A stretch of DNA of 39,435 bases from an uncultured Ectothiorhodospiraceae bacterium (GCA_937141935.1 CAKZQS010000035.1:1-39435), one strand, 5' to 3'. Counted from the first letter of the stretch, positions 1 to 7,706 are shown. Notes: generated from the letters alone by a model not told the origin. Translations and numbers: made by a program.

Positions 1-79
1 CGCCTCCCTCGGTTGGTTAGACACTTGTGTCCACCAAACCGGGGGAAGTCCGAACGTCACCTGCAGCGATTTGTTAGGC
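1..79 (-). other. attC recombination site of an integron cassette (partial, cut by window edge)
   Basis: Read on the minus strand, the sequence just after the stop of the SUKH gene begins with GCCTAAC (79-73), which fits the R'' core RYYYAAC of an attC site. It is followed by an imperfect hairpin: roughly positions 45-27 pair with 24-1 around the tip GACAC-AA-GTGTC near positions 21-30, with about 17 of 22 positions able to pair. The fold centre lies about 54 bases from R'', so a complete site would be about 108 bp and its R' end lies outside the window. That length and layout (gene stop, R'', central palindrome) are normal for attC. Confirmation needs the bases to the left. Confidence 0.7.
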
Positions 80-85
80 GCGCCC

Positions 86-754
86 TCAACTTTGCCCATA
101 TTTTCGCTCCATAAAGATGTACGAAACTACCCCCAACCACTGCTTTATGTTTGCGTATACAGTAGCTTTCGCACCCTCAATCTCGACGATGGTGCCAACA
201 CCAAGTCCAGAGCAAGGCGACCCTACAAAGGTTGCATGACTGCGCCGCGACATTGGACTAAGCGAAACCAGCGAGTCTAATTCACTCAGCGGAATTTTCA
301 GATGAGGCTCGCCCATGGCCATGGCATACCCATCGTTGGGTAGGTATACCTCCAGCGGATCACCCACCGATATTTCGGGATGACGATCCTGAGCTCGTAG
401 CAGCTTGCCGTTTATATCCGGAGCTGACTCAGCACCAGGCCGGATCTCACCGATGGAAAGGATGGGACACGGAAAATCGTGAGAAAGCGCCTCGACACCG
501 TTAGCCGACAAAAAGAAGGACCGGATACTCTCAGGCAATGTGAACCCAAGCCGTTTCTCTGCCGCAATTATTTCTTCCGACGATGCGGGCCCTCTAAGGC
601 GCCCTAACCACTCAATCTGTGGCTTTTCAACAGCGTGAATAAATTGCGCCAACACATTCTCGACGCCATCATTTTCCCAAGAACGAAAAAGGACGGCCAA
701 TTCACGCGACTGTTTCCGAATCGCATCGTCCAAGATGTTTTTGAGCTCAGCCAT
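86..754 (-). CDS. SMI1/KNR4 (SUKH) family protein in an integron cassette
   Basis: The 222-residue protein carries a SUKH-type segment at about residues 57-90, with the pattern SSEEIIAAEKRLGFTLPES followed by IRSFFLSANG, matching the family signature of an acidic helix, LG..LP and a terminal NG. SUKH proteins are cytosolic; many act as immunity proteins against polymorphic or contact-dependent toxins, and others have unknown roles. The gene is visibly AT-richer than its neighbours. It lies in one orientation between two attC-like sites, starting 12 bases after the GTTAGGC core (773-767) and ending 6 bases before the next R'' core, exactly as a cassette gene should. The start ATG at 754 fits that geometry. 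No toxin gene is visible beside it, so the immunity role is inferred from the family alone. Confidence 0.8.
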   Translation of the reverse strand: MAELKNILDDAIRKQSRELAVLFRSWENDGVENVLAQFIHAVEKPQIEWLGRLRGPASSEEIIAAEKRLGFTLPESIRSFFLSANGVEALSHDFPCPILSIGEIRPGAESAPDINGKLLRAQDRHPEISVGDPLEVYLPNDGYAMAMGEPHLKIPLSELDSLVSLSPMSRRSHATFVGSPCSGLGVGTIVEIEGAKATVYANIKQWLGVVSYIFMERKYGQS

Positions 755-766
755 CTAGCACTTAGC

Positions 767-914
767 GCCTAACACCTAATTCTGCGGCAGCTGCGACGCG
801 TAGCTCTGCCGCGTAGCACGCAGGCGGTGTGGCATAGCAACGGCGTGTCTACGGCCGAAGCCCCCTCCACAGCAACGCCCAACCCCGGCGCGTCGGTTCG
901 TTGGAGTGTTATGC
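767..914 (-). other. Probable attC site preceding the SUKH cassette
   Basis: On the minus strand this segment starts with GCATAAC (914-908) and ends with GTTAGGC (773-767), which fit the R'' and R' cores; GTTAGGC lies directly upstream of the SUKH start codon, as at a cassette junction. Both ends share an AACAC extension as inverted copies, and CGACGCG recurs in inverted orientation further inside. The 148-bp length is slightly long for attC and the interior does not fold as cleanly as the site at the left edge. The next 159 bases (915-1073) hold no recognisable gene. GTTGGGT, another possible core, sits just after the stop of the membrane gene that follows. Confidence 0.5.
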
Positions 915-1073
915 GGCGGTTTATGCGTGGGCTTATGCAGCGCATTGGTGTGCCCTCCTGATCCACGGCCAACAGTGTCGGAAAACCGCCGTCAGGACAA
1001 GCCGCTCGCGCTGCGTCGCGGCGGCCATTGCGCGCTGGTGCAATCCATCCCGCTCGCAGGGCAACCCAACCCC

Positions 1074-1748
1074 TTATCCGGTGGGCAGTTGCAGCCGCTC
1101 CTTGCGCCAGGCCCAGGCCAGGGGCAAGTACGCCGCTGCCAACGCCGCGGCAAACCACCACTCAATCACGTTCTCCCAGTAGTCCTTCATCTCGGGGCCG
1201 GCCCAGGCGGTGAGCGGGAGGCTGACCAGGCCCAGCGCGAGCTGCAGCAGCACCAGGCTGCCGAAGGCTCGCCGGGCACCGGCGTCGCCTGCTGGGCCTC
1301 GCTTGCGGGCATGGCGGACCCAGGCGGCGTAGAGCAGTAGCTGGCTGAGGAAGGCGCAGGCGAAGAAGGTGCTGGCGCCCAGCCGGCGGTACACGGCGAA
1401 GTGGGGCCCCTGGCTGCCGAGGTAGGCGCTGTACACGGCCAGTGCGGCGGCGGTGAGCAGGCCCAGCACGAACAGCGCGCCGGCGCTGCGTGGCGCCTGC
1501 CACCGCCTGCGTGCCCAGTGGGAGGCGACGGCCGCCCACACCAGGTACAGGCCGGCGGTGGGGCCCAGCGCAATCTTGAACAGGTAGTAGGCGGTGCCCT
1601 GGCGCCCGGTGCGGCTGATGGTGGTGCAGCCTTCCACGAAGGGGTTGCAGGCCGGCAGGTGGCCCTCGGCGGTGGCCGCAAGCCAAGCGGCGCCAATGCC
1701 CAGGCTGGGCAATAACGCCAGCAGCAGCGGCCAGGGCCAGAGCGGCAT
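1074..1748 (-). CDS. Multi-pass membrane protein of unknown function (Frag1/DRAM/Sfk1-like)
   Basis: The 224-residue protein begins with a hydrophobic stretch (MPLWPWPLLLALLPSLGIG) and has about six predicted membrane segments. After the first comes an extracytoplasmic loop with CNPFVEGCTTISRTG, holding two cysteines, which resembles the first loop of Frag1/DRAM/Sfk1-like proteins. I recognise the resemblance but no defined function. Base composition matches the chromosome rather than the cassette, so this looks like the ancestral flank of the integron array. The ATG at 1748 is chosen because it directly precedes the first membrane segment and has a G-rich stretch upstream. It diverges from the pilin-like gene with a gap of about 100 bases. 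Confidence 0.65.
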   Translation of the reverse strand: MPLWPWPLLLALLPSLGIGAAWLAATAEGHLPACNPFVEGCTTISRTGRQGTAYYLFKIALGPTAGLYLVWAAVASHWARRRWQAPRSAGALFVLGLLTAAALAVYSAYLGSQGPHFAVYRRLGASTFFACAFLSQLLLYAAWVRHARKRGPAGDAGARRAFGSLVLLQLALGLVSLPLTAWAGPEMKDYWENVIEWWFAAALAAAYLPLAWAWRKERLQLPTG

Positions 1749-1850
1749 CAGCGCCCCCGCATCCTTGGCCGGCGTAGCGGTATGGTGTATGCATGTCGGC
1801 GGGCGTGTCGGCAGCCGCCGGCGCGTTTGCCCATCCGCCTTGCGCCTGCC

Positions 1851-2306
1851 ATGACCGAATCCCCCACTCCGCAGCCCGCATCTCGCCACGCCCACAGGCG
1901 CCGGCGGGGGTTCACACTGCTGGAGCTGCTTATCGCCATGTTCATCATCGGGCTGCTCGCGGCCATTGCGATACCGGTGTACCTCAGCCACAGCACCCGG
2001 ACCAAGATCGCCGAGGCCCTGGTGTTGTCCACCTCGGCGCAGCGTACCGTCGAGGAGTACTGGCGGGCCAGCGGTGTGTTCCCGGATAACAACGCCACTG
2101 CGGGCGCCGACCCGGGGCCCAACTACCGCGGGGCCTTCGTGAGCCGCATCGACATCGCCTCGGGCATTGTCACGGCCAGTTTCGACGACCCGGCGCTCAG
2201 CGACGGCGTCATCGTCTTGACCCCAAGCGAGGCGGGGAGCGGGCTGATCTGGAGCTGCAGCTCCCCCAACATCCCCTCCAACCTGCTCCCGCCAGACTGC
2301 CGCTGA
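1851..2306 (+). CDS. Type IV pilin-like protein (prepilin N-terminus)
   Basis: The 151-residue protein has a textbook class III prepilin signal: a basic leader ending RRRRG, then FTLLELLIAMFIIGLLAAIA, with cleavage expected between G20 and F21 and the conserved glutamate at position +5 of the mature protein. The hydrophobic helix is followed by IPVYLSHSTRTKIAEAL, as in PilA/PilE-type pilins. The C-terminal part is short and has two cysteines (ISC-type CSSP and PPDCR) that could close the D-loop. The protein would be inserted in the inner membrane and assembled into a pilus or pseudopilus. No other pilus gene is nearby, so major versus minor pilin cannot be decided. An ATG 69 bases upstream is less likely because it would make the leader far too long. 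Confidence 0.85.
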   Translation: MTESPTPQPASRHAHRRRRGFTLLELLIAMFIIGLLAAIAIPVYLSHSTRTKIAEALVLSTSAQRTVEEYWRASGVFPDNNATAGADPGPNYRGAFVSRIDIASGIVTASFDDPALSDGVIVLTPSEAGSGLIWSCSSPNIPSNLLPPDCR

Positions 2307-2317
2307 GGTTCGCGTCG

Positions 2318-3439
2318 ATGACCTTCCCGAATTCGGCGATGCCCGCCGCCTCCCGCCAGCCCGAGTTCTACCTGCAGGTGCTGTGGGCCGTGTGCCGCGC
2401 CAATTGGCTGGCGCTGCTGCTGGTCACCTGCCTGGTGCTGGCCTTCCGTTTCGCCCCCGGCTACTACTGGCCGCAAACGGGGCCGATGAACGCGCTGTAC
2501 GCCTTTGTGGCGGTGGAGTTCGCGCTGTTCAACCTGGCGCTGTGGGCGCTGCTGCGCTACCGCGGCTGGTACCAGGCCACGCCGCGCAAGAAGGTGAACA
2601 AGCTGCAGCACCTCACCTGGGCGGTGCTGGCCTGGGATGCGGTGCATGTCATCGGGGCCTTTGAGCTCTTCGGCGGTTTCCGCGGCCCCTTTGTGGTGCT
2701 GCTGCCGCTGCTGGTGCTCAGCGCCTTCTTGATCCTGCCGCGGCGCGCGGCGCTGCTGAGCACGGCGGCCATGGTGCTGGCGCTGCTGGGCCTGGCGGGG
2801 CTGCAGTACCAGGGCTGGCTCTACCCCTATGGCGCGCTGGGCGTCAACTTCACGCTGCTGCCGCAAAGCCTGCCGCTGACGGTGGGCGTGGTGGTGGTGG
2901 CGCTGCTGATCGGCGTGAAGCTGGGCGATTACCTGGGCGGGCGCCAGCGCATGGAGCCCTGGGGCCTGGCGGTCAGCGAGCTGTATGACCCCCGCTTTGG
3001 CTGCTTCTCGCGCGAGACGCTTGCGCACCGCTGCGCCGATGAGGTGGAGCGCGCGCGGCGCTATGGCCAGCCTCCCGCCCTGGCTTTGCTGGCGCTGGAG
3101 GGGCTGGACACACTGGTGGCCGAGCGTGGCCCGGATGCCGCCGATGCGGCGCTGGAGGCGCTGTGGCAGCAGATCAGCCTGCACACGCGCCATGACCTGG
3201 ACACCTGCGCCTACCTGGGCGACGGCGTCTTTGGTCTGCTGCTGCCCACGGCGGATACGCGCCAGGCACAGCAGGTGGCCGACCGGGTCAGCGACCGCAT
3301 GCACCAGTTCGCGCCGGAGATCGCGGGCCACCTGGTCAGCAATGTGGTGGCGGTGCCCACGCAAATAGGCGAAGGCACGATGACGGCGCTGCGCGCCCGC
3401 GCCCTGCGTGCGGTGGAAAGCGCGGAGGCGCCGGCCTAG
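2318..3439 (+). CDS. Membrane protein with a degenerate GGDEF-like domain
   Basis: The 373-residue protein has an N-terminal block of about six hydrophobic segments (about residues 23-210) followed by a soluble domain from about 218. The soluble part has the layout of a diguanylate cyclase: YDPRFGCFSRETLAHR near its start, and YLGDGVFGLLLP at about 299-310 where GGDEF-F-L-L-LP would lie. The signature is thus LGDGV rather than GGDEF, so cyclic-di-GMP synthesis is unlikely; a binding or structural role is possible. The gene starts 11 bases after the pilin stop in the same direction, so the two may be co-transcribed. The upstream ribosome site is weak. Domain assignment is from the fold pattern and is less sure than the membrane topology. 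Confidence 0.7.
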   Translation: MTFPNSAMPAASRQPEFYLQVLWAVCRANWLALLLVTCLVLAFRFAPGYYWPQTGPMNALYAFVAVEFALFNLALWALLRYRGWYQATPRKKVNKLQHLTWAVLAWDAVHVIGAFELFGGFRGPFVVLLPLLVLSAFLILPRRAALLSTAAMVLALLGLAGLQYQGWLYPYGALGVNFTLLPQSLPLTVGVVVVALLIGVKLGDYLGGRQRMEPWGLAVSELYDPRFGCFSRETLAHRCADEVERARRYGQPPALALLALEGLDTLVAERGPDAADAALEALWQQISLHTRHDLDTCAYLGDGVFGLLLPTADTRQAQQVADRVSDRMHQFAPEIAGHLVSNVVAVPTQIGEGTMTALRARALRAVESAEAPA

Positions 3440-3589
3440 GGGCTGGAGCCACTGGCTCTGGCCGCTGGCGCTGGTCGCCGGCCCTGGCCGGCGGCCCGCG
3501 AGGCCCAGCATCGGTGGCTTATCATCAAGGGCTGGGCGCACGGCATTCAGGCCGCGCGCCGCCTCTGTGAAGATCGTGAGGAGATCGCC

Positions 3590-4702
3590 ATGAGCACGCC
3601 GCTGCAACCGGGCAACCCGGTCGACCCCCGCCTGCCCTGGATACGCAAGCTGCACCACATGGATGCGGCCTGGGCCACATCGCTGGCCGGCGAGCGCGCC
3701 AGCGCCGTGGAGGCCGCCGGCCGCAAGCTGGGCGATGCGCTGCGCGAGGGGCCCACCGTGCGCAGCGTGCACAGCATCGACGGGCAAATCACGCCCTACC
3801 CCATCCGCTTTGCCTACAACGGCGCCATTGGCGGCAACCTGCTGTTCATGCAGAACCGGGCGCTGCTGGTGCAGGTGGAGCACGCGGGCCGGCTGTACAA
3901 CGTGCTGTTCAACCCCACCGACCCGGTGGCCAGCGCCGAGGCGCCCTACTTCCGCCGCCTGCGCGCCACGTTGCCGGATGCGCTGTACAAGCTGCTGGGC
4001 CCCAAGCCCAGCAAGATCCCGGCGGCGCTGGCCCAATGGGGGCTGCGCTGCGAGGACATCGACGTGGTCTGTTTCGACCACTTCCACGTGCAGGACCTGC
4101 GGCCCATCATTGGCACCGCCGACACCCCCGGCACCTACCCCAACGCGCTGCTGCTGGCGCCCAAGGTGGAGTGGGAGGACTGGGACCACCTGCACCCGCT
4201 GCAACGCGCCTTCTTTATCGACGAGGGCAAGGCCGGGCTGGACCCGCAGCGGGTGGTGCTGACGGAAAACGACCTGCTGCTGGGGCCGGGCGCGGTGCTG
4301 CTGCGCACGCCGGGCCACACCTCGGGCAACCAGACGATTTTCCTGCACACCGACACCGGCGTCTGGGGCAGCTCCGAAAACGGCACCAGCGCCGACTGCT
4401 GGACGCCGCAGGCCTCGCGGCTGAAGGCGCTGCGCAAAACCGCGCACTACTACGGCGCCGACGTCATCCTGAACACCAACACGCCCGAACTCTTTGGCGA
4501 GCAGTACATCTCGATGCTGCTCGAGCGCGCGGTGGTCGACCGCGTGGCCAGCGCGCCGGATTTCGTGCAGATGCTGCCCTCCAGCGAGGTCACCTGGCAT
4601 GTGGCGGCGCCGCACATCCGGCCGTCCATGGTGCATGGCGGGCTGGCCCATGGCCGCGTTGCGGCGCGCGAGCCGGCCGCGGCCACCGCTGCCGCGGCCT
4701 AA
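3590..4702 (+). CDS. MBL-fold metallo-hydrolase with a non-canonical metal motif
   Basis: The 370-residue protein has the metallo-beta-lactamase fold pattern: a strand-rich N-terminus, CFDHFHVQDLR at about 161-171 in place of the usual HxHxDH, and TPGHTSGNQTIF at about 240-251 with the later metal histidine (H243). In the first motif, H164 and H166 are kept, but the next two ligand positions read Q168 and D169 instead of D and H. Related hydrolases with a similar H.H..D pattern probably exist, but I cannot name the substrate. The ATG follows a good ribosome site (GAGGAG). The C-terminus is an alanine-rich tail. No signal peptide is seen, so it is probably cytosolic. Confidence 0.75.
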   Translation: MSTPLQPGNPVDPRLPWIRKLHHMDAAWATSLAGERASAVEAAGRKLGDALREGPTVRSVHSIDGQITPYPIRFAYNGAIGGNLLFMQNRALLVQVEHAGRLYNVLFNPTDPVASAEAPYFRRLRATLPDALYKLLGPKPSKIPAALAQWGLRCEDIDVVCFDHFHVQDLRPIIGTADTPGTYPNALLLAPKVEWEDWDHLHPLQRAFFIDEGKAGLDPQRVVLTENDLLLGPGAVLLRTPGHTSGNQTIFLHTDTGVWGSSENGTSADCWTPQASRLKALRKTAHYYGADVILNTNTPELFGEQYISMLLERAVVDRVASAPDFVQMLPSSEVTWHVAAPHIRPSMVHGGLAHGRVAAREPAAATAAAA

Positions 4703-4744
4703 GGCGCCGGGCCTGAGGCGCCGGACCTGAGGCGCCGGGCCTGA
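4703..4744 (+). repeat. Three tandem copies of a 14-bp GC-rich unit, then a palindrome
   Basis: The unit GGCGCCGGGCCTGA occurs three times head to tail directly after the stop codon of the MBL-fold gene; the middle copy has one change (GGAC for GGGC). Each unit holds the palindrome GGCGCC and a TGA. Just downstream, 4754-4769 is a perfect 16-bp palindrome (CCGCCCGCGCGGGCGG) followed by TTTG, which could act as a weak terminator. Confidence 0.8.
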
Positions 4745-4815
4745 AGCGCGCCGCCGCCCGCGCGGGCGGTTTGCGCTAGAGTTCTGCACCACCATTACCG
4801 GGGAGAATCGGGGCG

Positions 4816-6027
4816 ATGCTGCACACACTGGAAGTCATGTTCCTGCGCGTTTACATGGCGATCTTCAAGCTGGTCACGGCCGTGCTGCCCTTCAAGTGGC
4901 CGCAAACCTTCGAGGGCGCCGATTCCTCGTTGAACCTGATCAACCACATGGCCACGCAGGGCCACAAGCGCGTGCTGATCGTGACCGACGAGATGATCGT
5001 CAAGCTCGGCCTGCTGGAGAAGATGCTGGCCGAGATGGACAAGGCCGGCCTGGAGCACGCCATTTACGACGGCGTGAAGCCCGACCCCACCGTGGCGCAG
5101 ATCGAGGCCGGCCACCGCGTGCTGGCCGATAACGACTGCGACGCCGTGCTGGCCGTCGGCGGTGGCTCCTCCATCGACGCCGCCAAGATGATCAGCGCCC
5201 GGGCCAAGAACCAAAAGCCCATCATCAAGATGACCGGCCTGTTCCGCGTGTGGCGCGGCATGCTGCCGCTGTACGCGGTGCCCACCACCGCCGGCACCGG
5301 CTCCGAGGTCACCATCGCCGCCGTGGTCTCCGACCCCGAGCAGCAGCGCAAGCTGCCGGCCATGGACCTGAAGCTGATGCCCACGGCCGCCGCGCTGGAT
5401 GGCGCGCTGATGACCGGCCTGCCGCCGCACATCACCGCCGCCACGGGCATGGATGCGCTGACCCACGCCGTTGAGGCCTATGTCTCGCGCAATGCCATGA
5501 GCCGCACCGACGAGCGCGCCATCGAGGCCACGCAGCTGATCATGCGCAACCTCGAAACCGCTTTCGACGAGGGCAGCAACATCGAGGCGCGCCAGAACAT
5601 GGCCCGCGCCTCGCACCTGGCCGGCATCGCCTTCACCCAGGCCGGAGTTGGCTACGTGCACGCCATCGCCCACAACTTCGGCGCCCGCTACCACGTGCCG
5701 CACGGCCTGGCCAACGCCATCGTGATGCCGCATGTGCTGGAGTACTCGCTGCCCAATGCCGCCCCGCGGCTGGCCGAGCTGGCCCGCGAATGCGGCATCG
5801 GCCCGGCCGACGGCAGCGAGCAGCAGCTGGCCGAGGCCTTTATCCAGAAGATCCGCGACATGAACACCAAGTTCGGCATCCCCAGCACGCTGGAATCGCT
5901 GCAGGAGCGCGACATCCCGCCCATCGCCTCCGCCGCGCTGGCCGAGGCCCGCTTCACCTACGCGGTGCCGCGCTACATGGACCAGGGCGCCGCCGAAGGC
6001 GTCATCCGGCAGATGCTGCCGGCCTGA
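4816..6027 (+). CDS. Iron-containing (type III) alcohol dehydrogenase
   Basis: The 403-residue protein belongs to the Fe-ADH family, which interconverts alcohols and aldehydes or ketones with NAD(P). The nucleotide-binding GGGSSIDAAK motif lies at about 115-124, followed by the family segment PTTAGTGSEVT at about 156-166. The metal-binding histidines are visible in THAVEAY and in the stretch HAIAHNFGARYHVPHGLAN at about 276-294. The N-terminus carries about 25 extra hydrophobic residues (FLRVYMAIFKLVTAVLPF), which could associate with the membrane. The ATG at 4816 is preceded by GGGGAGAATCGGGGCG. It is monocistronic as far as can be seen, since a strong terminator follows 18 bases after its stop. 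The natural substrate cannot be told from sequence. Confidence 0.9.
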   Translation: MLHTLEVMFLRVYMAIFKLVTAVLPFKWPQTFEGADSSLNLINHMATQGHKRVLIVTDEMIVKLGLLEKMLAEMDKAGLEHAIYDGVKPDPTVAQIEAGHRVLADNDCDAVLAVGGGSSIDAAKMISARAKNQKPIIKMTGLFRVWRGMLPLYAVPTTAGTGSEVTIAAVVSDPEQQRKLPAMDLKLMPTAAALDGALMTGLPPHITAATGMDALTHAVEAYVSRNAMSRTDERAIEATQLIMRNLETAFDEGSNIEARQNMARASHLAGIAFTQAGVGYVHAIAHNFGARYHVPHGLANAIVMPHVLEYSLPNAAPRLAELARECGIGPADGSEQQLAEAFIQKIRDMNTKFGIPSTLESLQERDIPPIASAALAEARFTYAVPRYMDQGAAEGVIRQMLPA

Positions 6028-6044
6028 GCGCGCGCGATGCCCAC

Positions 6045-6072
6045 AACGCCCCCGGTCGGGGGCGTTTTTTTT
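6045..6072 (+). terminator. Intrinsic terminator after the iron alcohol dehydrogenase
   Basis: AACGCCCCC and GGGGGCGTT form a perfect 9-bp stem around the loop GGTC, followed directly by an uninterrupted run of Ts. It lies between the alcohol dehydrogenase stop and the ATG at 6079 and should separate the two transcripts. Confidence 0.92.
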
Positions 6073-6078
6073 GACGCG

Positions 6079-7320
6079 ATGACTCGCCGCAAGCCGCTGC
6101 GCAACACGCTGTTGGCCGCCGTACTCGCCGGCTGCTGCTGGGCGGCCGCGCCCCCTGCCGTACTCGCGGCGGGCACGGCCTCGCAGCCGCTCGCCCAACA
6201 GCTCGGCGACTTGCCGAGTTCGGCGCTCTATTTTGCCACCGCGCAGGGCGAGCCGCTGCAGGCGCTGCGGGCGGATACCCCGCTGGTGCCCGCCTCCACG
6301 CTCAAGCTGCTCACCGCCCATGCGGCGCTGCAGGCCTGGGGCGCGGACCACCGCTTTCACACGGATGTCTTGCTGGGCGCCAACGACGAGCTGATCGTCC
6401 AGGGTTATGGCGACCCGATGCTGGTCTCCGAGGAGATCGAGCTCATCGTGCAGGCGCTGCGCGAGCGGGGCCTTGCATCCATCGCCGGCGTGCGCGGCGA
6501 CGGCGGCTATTTCGCCGCGGATTTGCGCATCAGTGGGCGCTCCACCAGCGACAACCCCTACGATGCGGCGCCCGGGGCCTTGGCCTGCAACTTCAACACG
6601 ATCTATGTGCGCAAGCGCGCATCCGGGGCCGTCAGCAGCGCCGAAAGCCAGACCCCGCTGACCGCCACGGCACGGCGGCTCGCGCAGGACTTGCCGCCCG
6701 GCCGCCACCGCATCAGCCTGGGCTCCGCCGAGACGGGCGCAGGCTATTGCGCCGAGCTGTTCGCGGCCAAGCTGCGTGAGGCCGGCGTACGGGTGGGCGC
6801 GCCTGCCGGCGAGAGGGCGCCGCCCGCGGCCGCGGACCAGCCGCGCCTGCTCTACCGCCACCACAACAGCCGCCGCCTGGCCGACGTCGTGGCGGCCATG
6901 CTGCTGTATTCGAACAACGTCATGGCCAACCAGCTGTTCCTGCTGCTCGGCGCCGCCAGCCACGGCGCGCCCGCGGATATGGCCAAGGCGCGGCAGGCCA
7001 TGGCCGCCTTCGTCGAAGAGCAATTCGACTGGCGCGACCATGCCATCGTGGAAGGCTCGGGCCTGGCACGCGACAACCGGCTCTCCGCCCGGCAGTTGGT
7101 CGATGTGCTCGAAGGCCTGCGGCCCCATGCGGCGTTGCTGCCCAGGGACGAGGCCGGCCTGCTGGCCAAAACCGGCACGCTGCAGGGCGTCAGCAACTAC
7201 GCCGGCTTCGTCCCCACGGCGCAGGGCCTCGCCCCCTTCGCCTTGCTCATCAACCACCGCGTAGACCCCAGCCTGCGCTACCGCCTGGCCAAGTCCCTCG
7301 GCGAGCACACCCCGCCCTAA
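6079..7320 (+). CDS. dacB: D-alanyl-D-alanine carboxypeptidase/endopeptidase, PBP4 (DacB) family
   Basis: The 413-residue protein trims or cleaves peptidoglycan cross-links in the periplasm. All three penicillin-binding motifs are present: the active-site serine in PASTLK (S73..K76), SNN at 278-280, and KTG at 364-366. A signal peptide (MTRRKPLRNTLLAAVLAG then AAPPAVLAA) is visible. The ATG at 6079 is preferred over an in-frame ATG at 6037, because the earlier one lies before the terminator hairpin and would place a hairpin-coded stretch ahead of the signal peptide. At 413 residues it is somewhat shorter than the E. coli enzyme, with a reduced middle insertion. It follows a terminator, so it needs its own promoter, which I cannot pinpoint. 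Confidence 0.92.
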   Translation: MTRRKPLRNTLLAAVLAGCCWAAAPPAVLAAGTASQPLAQQLGDLPSSALYFATAQGEPLQALRADTPLVPASTLKLLTAHAALQAWGADHRFHTDVLLGANDELIVQGYGDPMLVSEEIELIVQALRERGLASIAGVRGDGGYFAADLRISGRSTSDNPYDAAPGALACNFNTIYVRKRASGAVSSAESQTPLTATARRLAQDLPPGRHRISLGSAETGAGYCAELFAAKLREAGVRVGAPAGERAPPAAADQPRLLYRHHNSRRLADVVAAMLLYSNNVMANQLFLLLGAASHGAPADMAKARQAMAAFVEEQFDWRDHAIVEGSGLARDNRLSARQLVDVLEGLRPHAALLPRDEAGLLAKTGTLQGVSNYAGFVPTAQGLAPFALLINHRVDPSLRYRLAKSLGEHTPP

Positions 7321-7401
7321 GCACCGCGCTCAAACGCGGTTCGCAGCGCTGTGTGCGCCTGCCTTGTGGGGTTTCCCGATGTACGGGCCGGGGAGAATCA
7401 G

Positions 7402-7517
7402 CCACAGATTTCGCAGATTTATGGGATTGGCTTGGCCGGCAGCTCGGAGGTTGGCGGGCTGCGTAAACGCCCCAACGCTAAATTCAATCTGCGTCAATCT
7501 GCGTAATCTGCGGATTC
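7402..7517 (+). repeat. Palindromic intergenic repeat, copy 1
   Basis: The left arm reads CCACAGATTTCGCAGATTT (7402-7420) and the right arm, ending near 7517, is a run of AATCTGCG repeats in the opposite sense. Between the arms, GGTTGG and CCCAAC can pair. The stretch 7321-7749 between dacB and the acyl-CoA reductase holds no gene and is made largely of two diverged tandem units of about 190 bp. Similarity extends beyond the arms: GGCCGGGGAGAATCAG precedes the left arm and a C-rich segment follows the right arm. Confidence 0.85.
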
Positions 7518-7595
7518 TCGTCACCCCGCCCGGCCCGAAGCGGCATCGCGCACACCTGTGCCGGCTTCCCGGCGTTCTGACCAGGAAAAAACCAT

Positions 7596-7706
7596 CCACA
7601 GATTTCGCAGATTTTGGGGATTGGGTTGGCCGGCCGAGCCGACGTTGGTGCGCGGAGTGCACGTCCCAACCCGAAATTCAATCTGCGTAATCTGCGAAAT
7701 CTGCGG
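7596..7706 (+). repeat. Palindromic intergenic repeat, copy 2
   Basis: This is the second copy of the same element in the same orientation. The left arm (7596-7614) is identical to copy 1 over CCACAGATTTCGCAGATTT, followed by the near-identical GGGATTGGGTTGGCCGGC. The centre differs in sequence but keeps the TTGG/CCCAAC pairing, and the right arm (AATCTGCGTAATCTGCG, then AAATCTGCGG) ends near 7706. Conservation of pairing over a diverged centre suggests that structure matters. Confidence 0.85.

Noticed and set aside
769-1161. A 130-codon open frame on the minus strand across the second attC
   Set aside because: It is produced by reading through the recombination site and the gap beside it, has no recognisable domain, and overlaps the membrane gene.
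2123-4828. A 901-codon open frame on the minus strand
   Set aside because: It runs antisense to three well-supported genes (pilin, degenerate GGDEF, MBL fold) and reads as low-complexity Arg/Gln/Gly/His sequence, typical of the shadow of high-GC genes.
4795-7308. An 837-codon open frame on the minus strand
   Set aside because: Antisense to the iron alcohol dehydrogenase and dacB, both with full motifs. Its composition is that of a mirror frame.
7330-7690. Short open frames on both strands through the repeats
   Set aside because: They consist of translated repeat arms (for example ICVNLRNLR) and are not conserved coding sequence by any visible sign.
7402-7706. Possible CRISPR array from the regular AATCTGCG units
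   Set aside because: The arms are inverted and form palindromes; there are no equal-length direct repeats separated by unique spacers and no cas genes.
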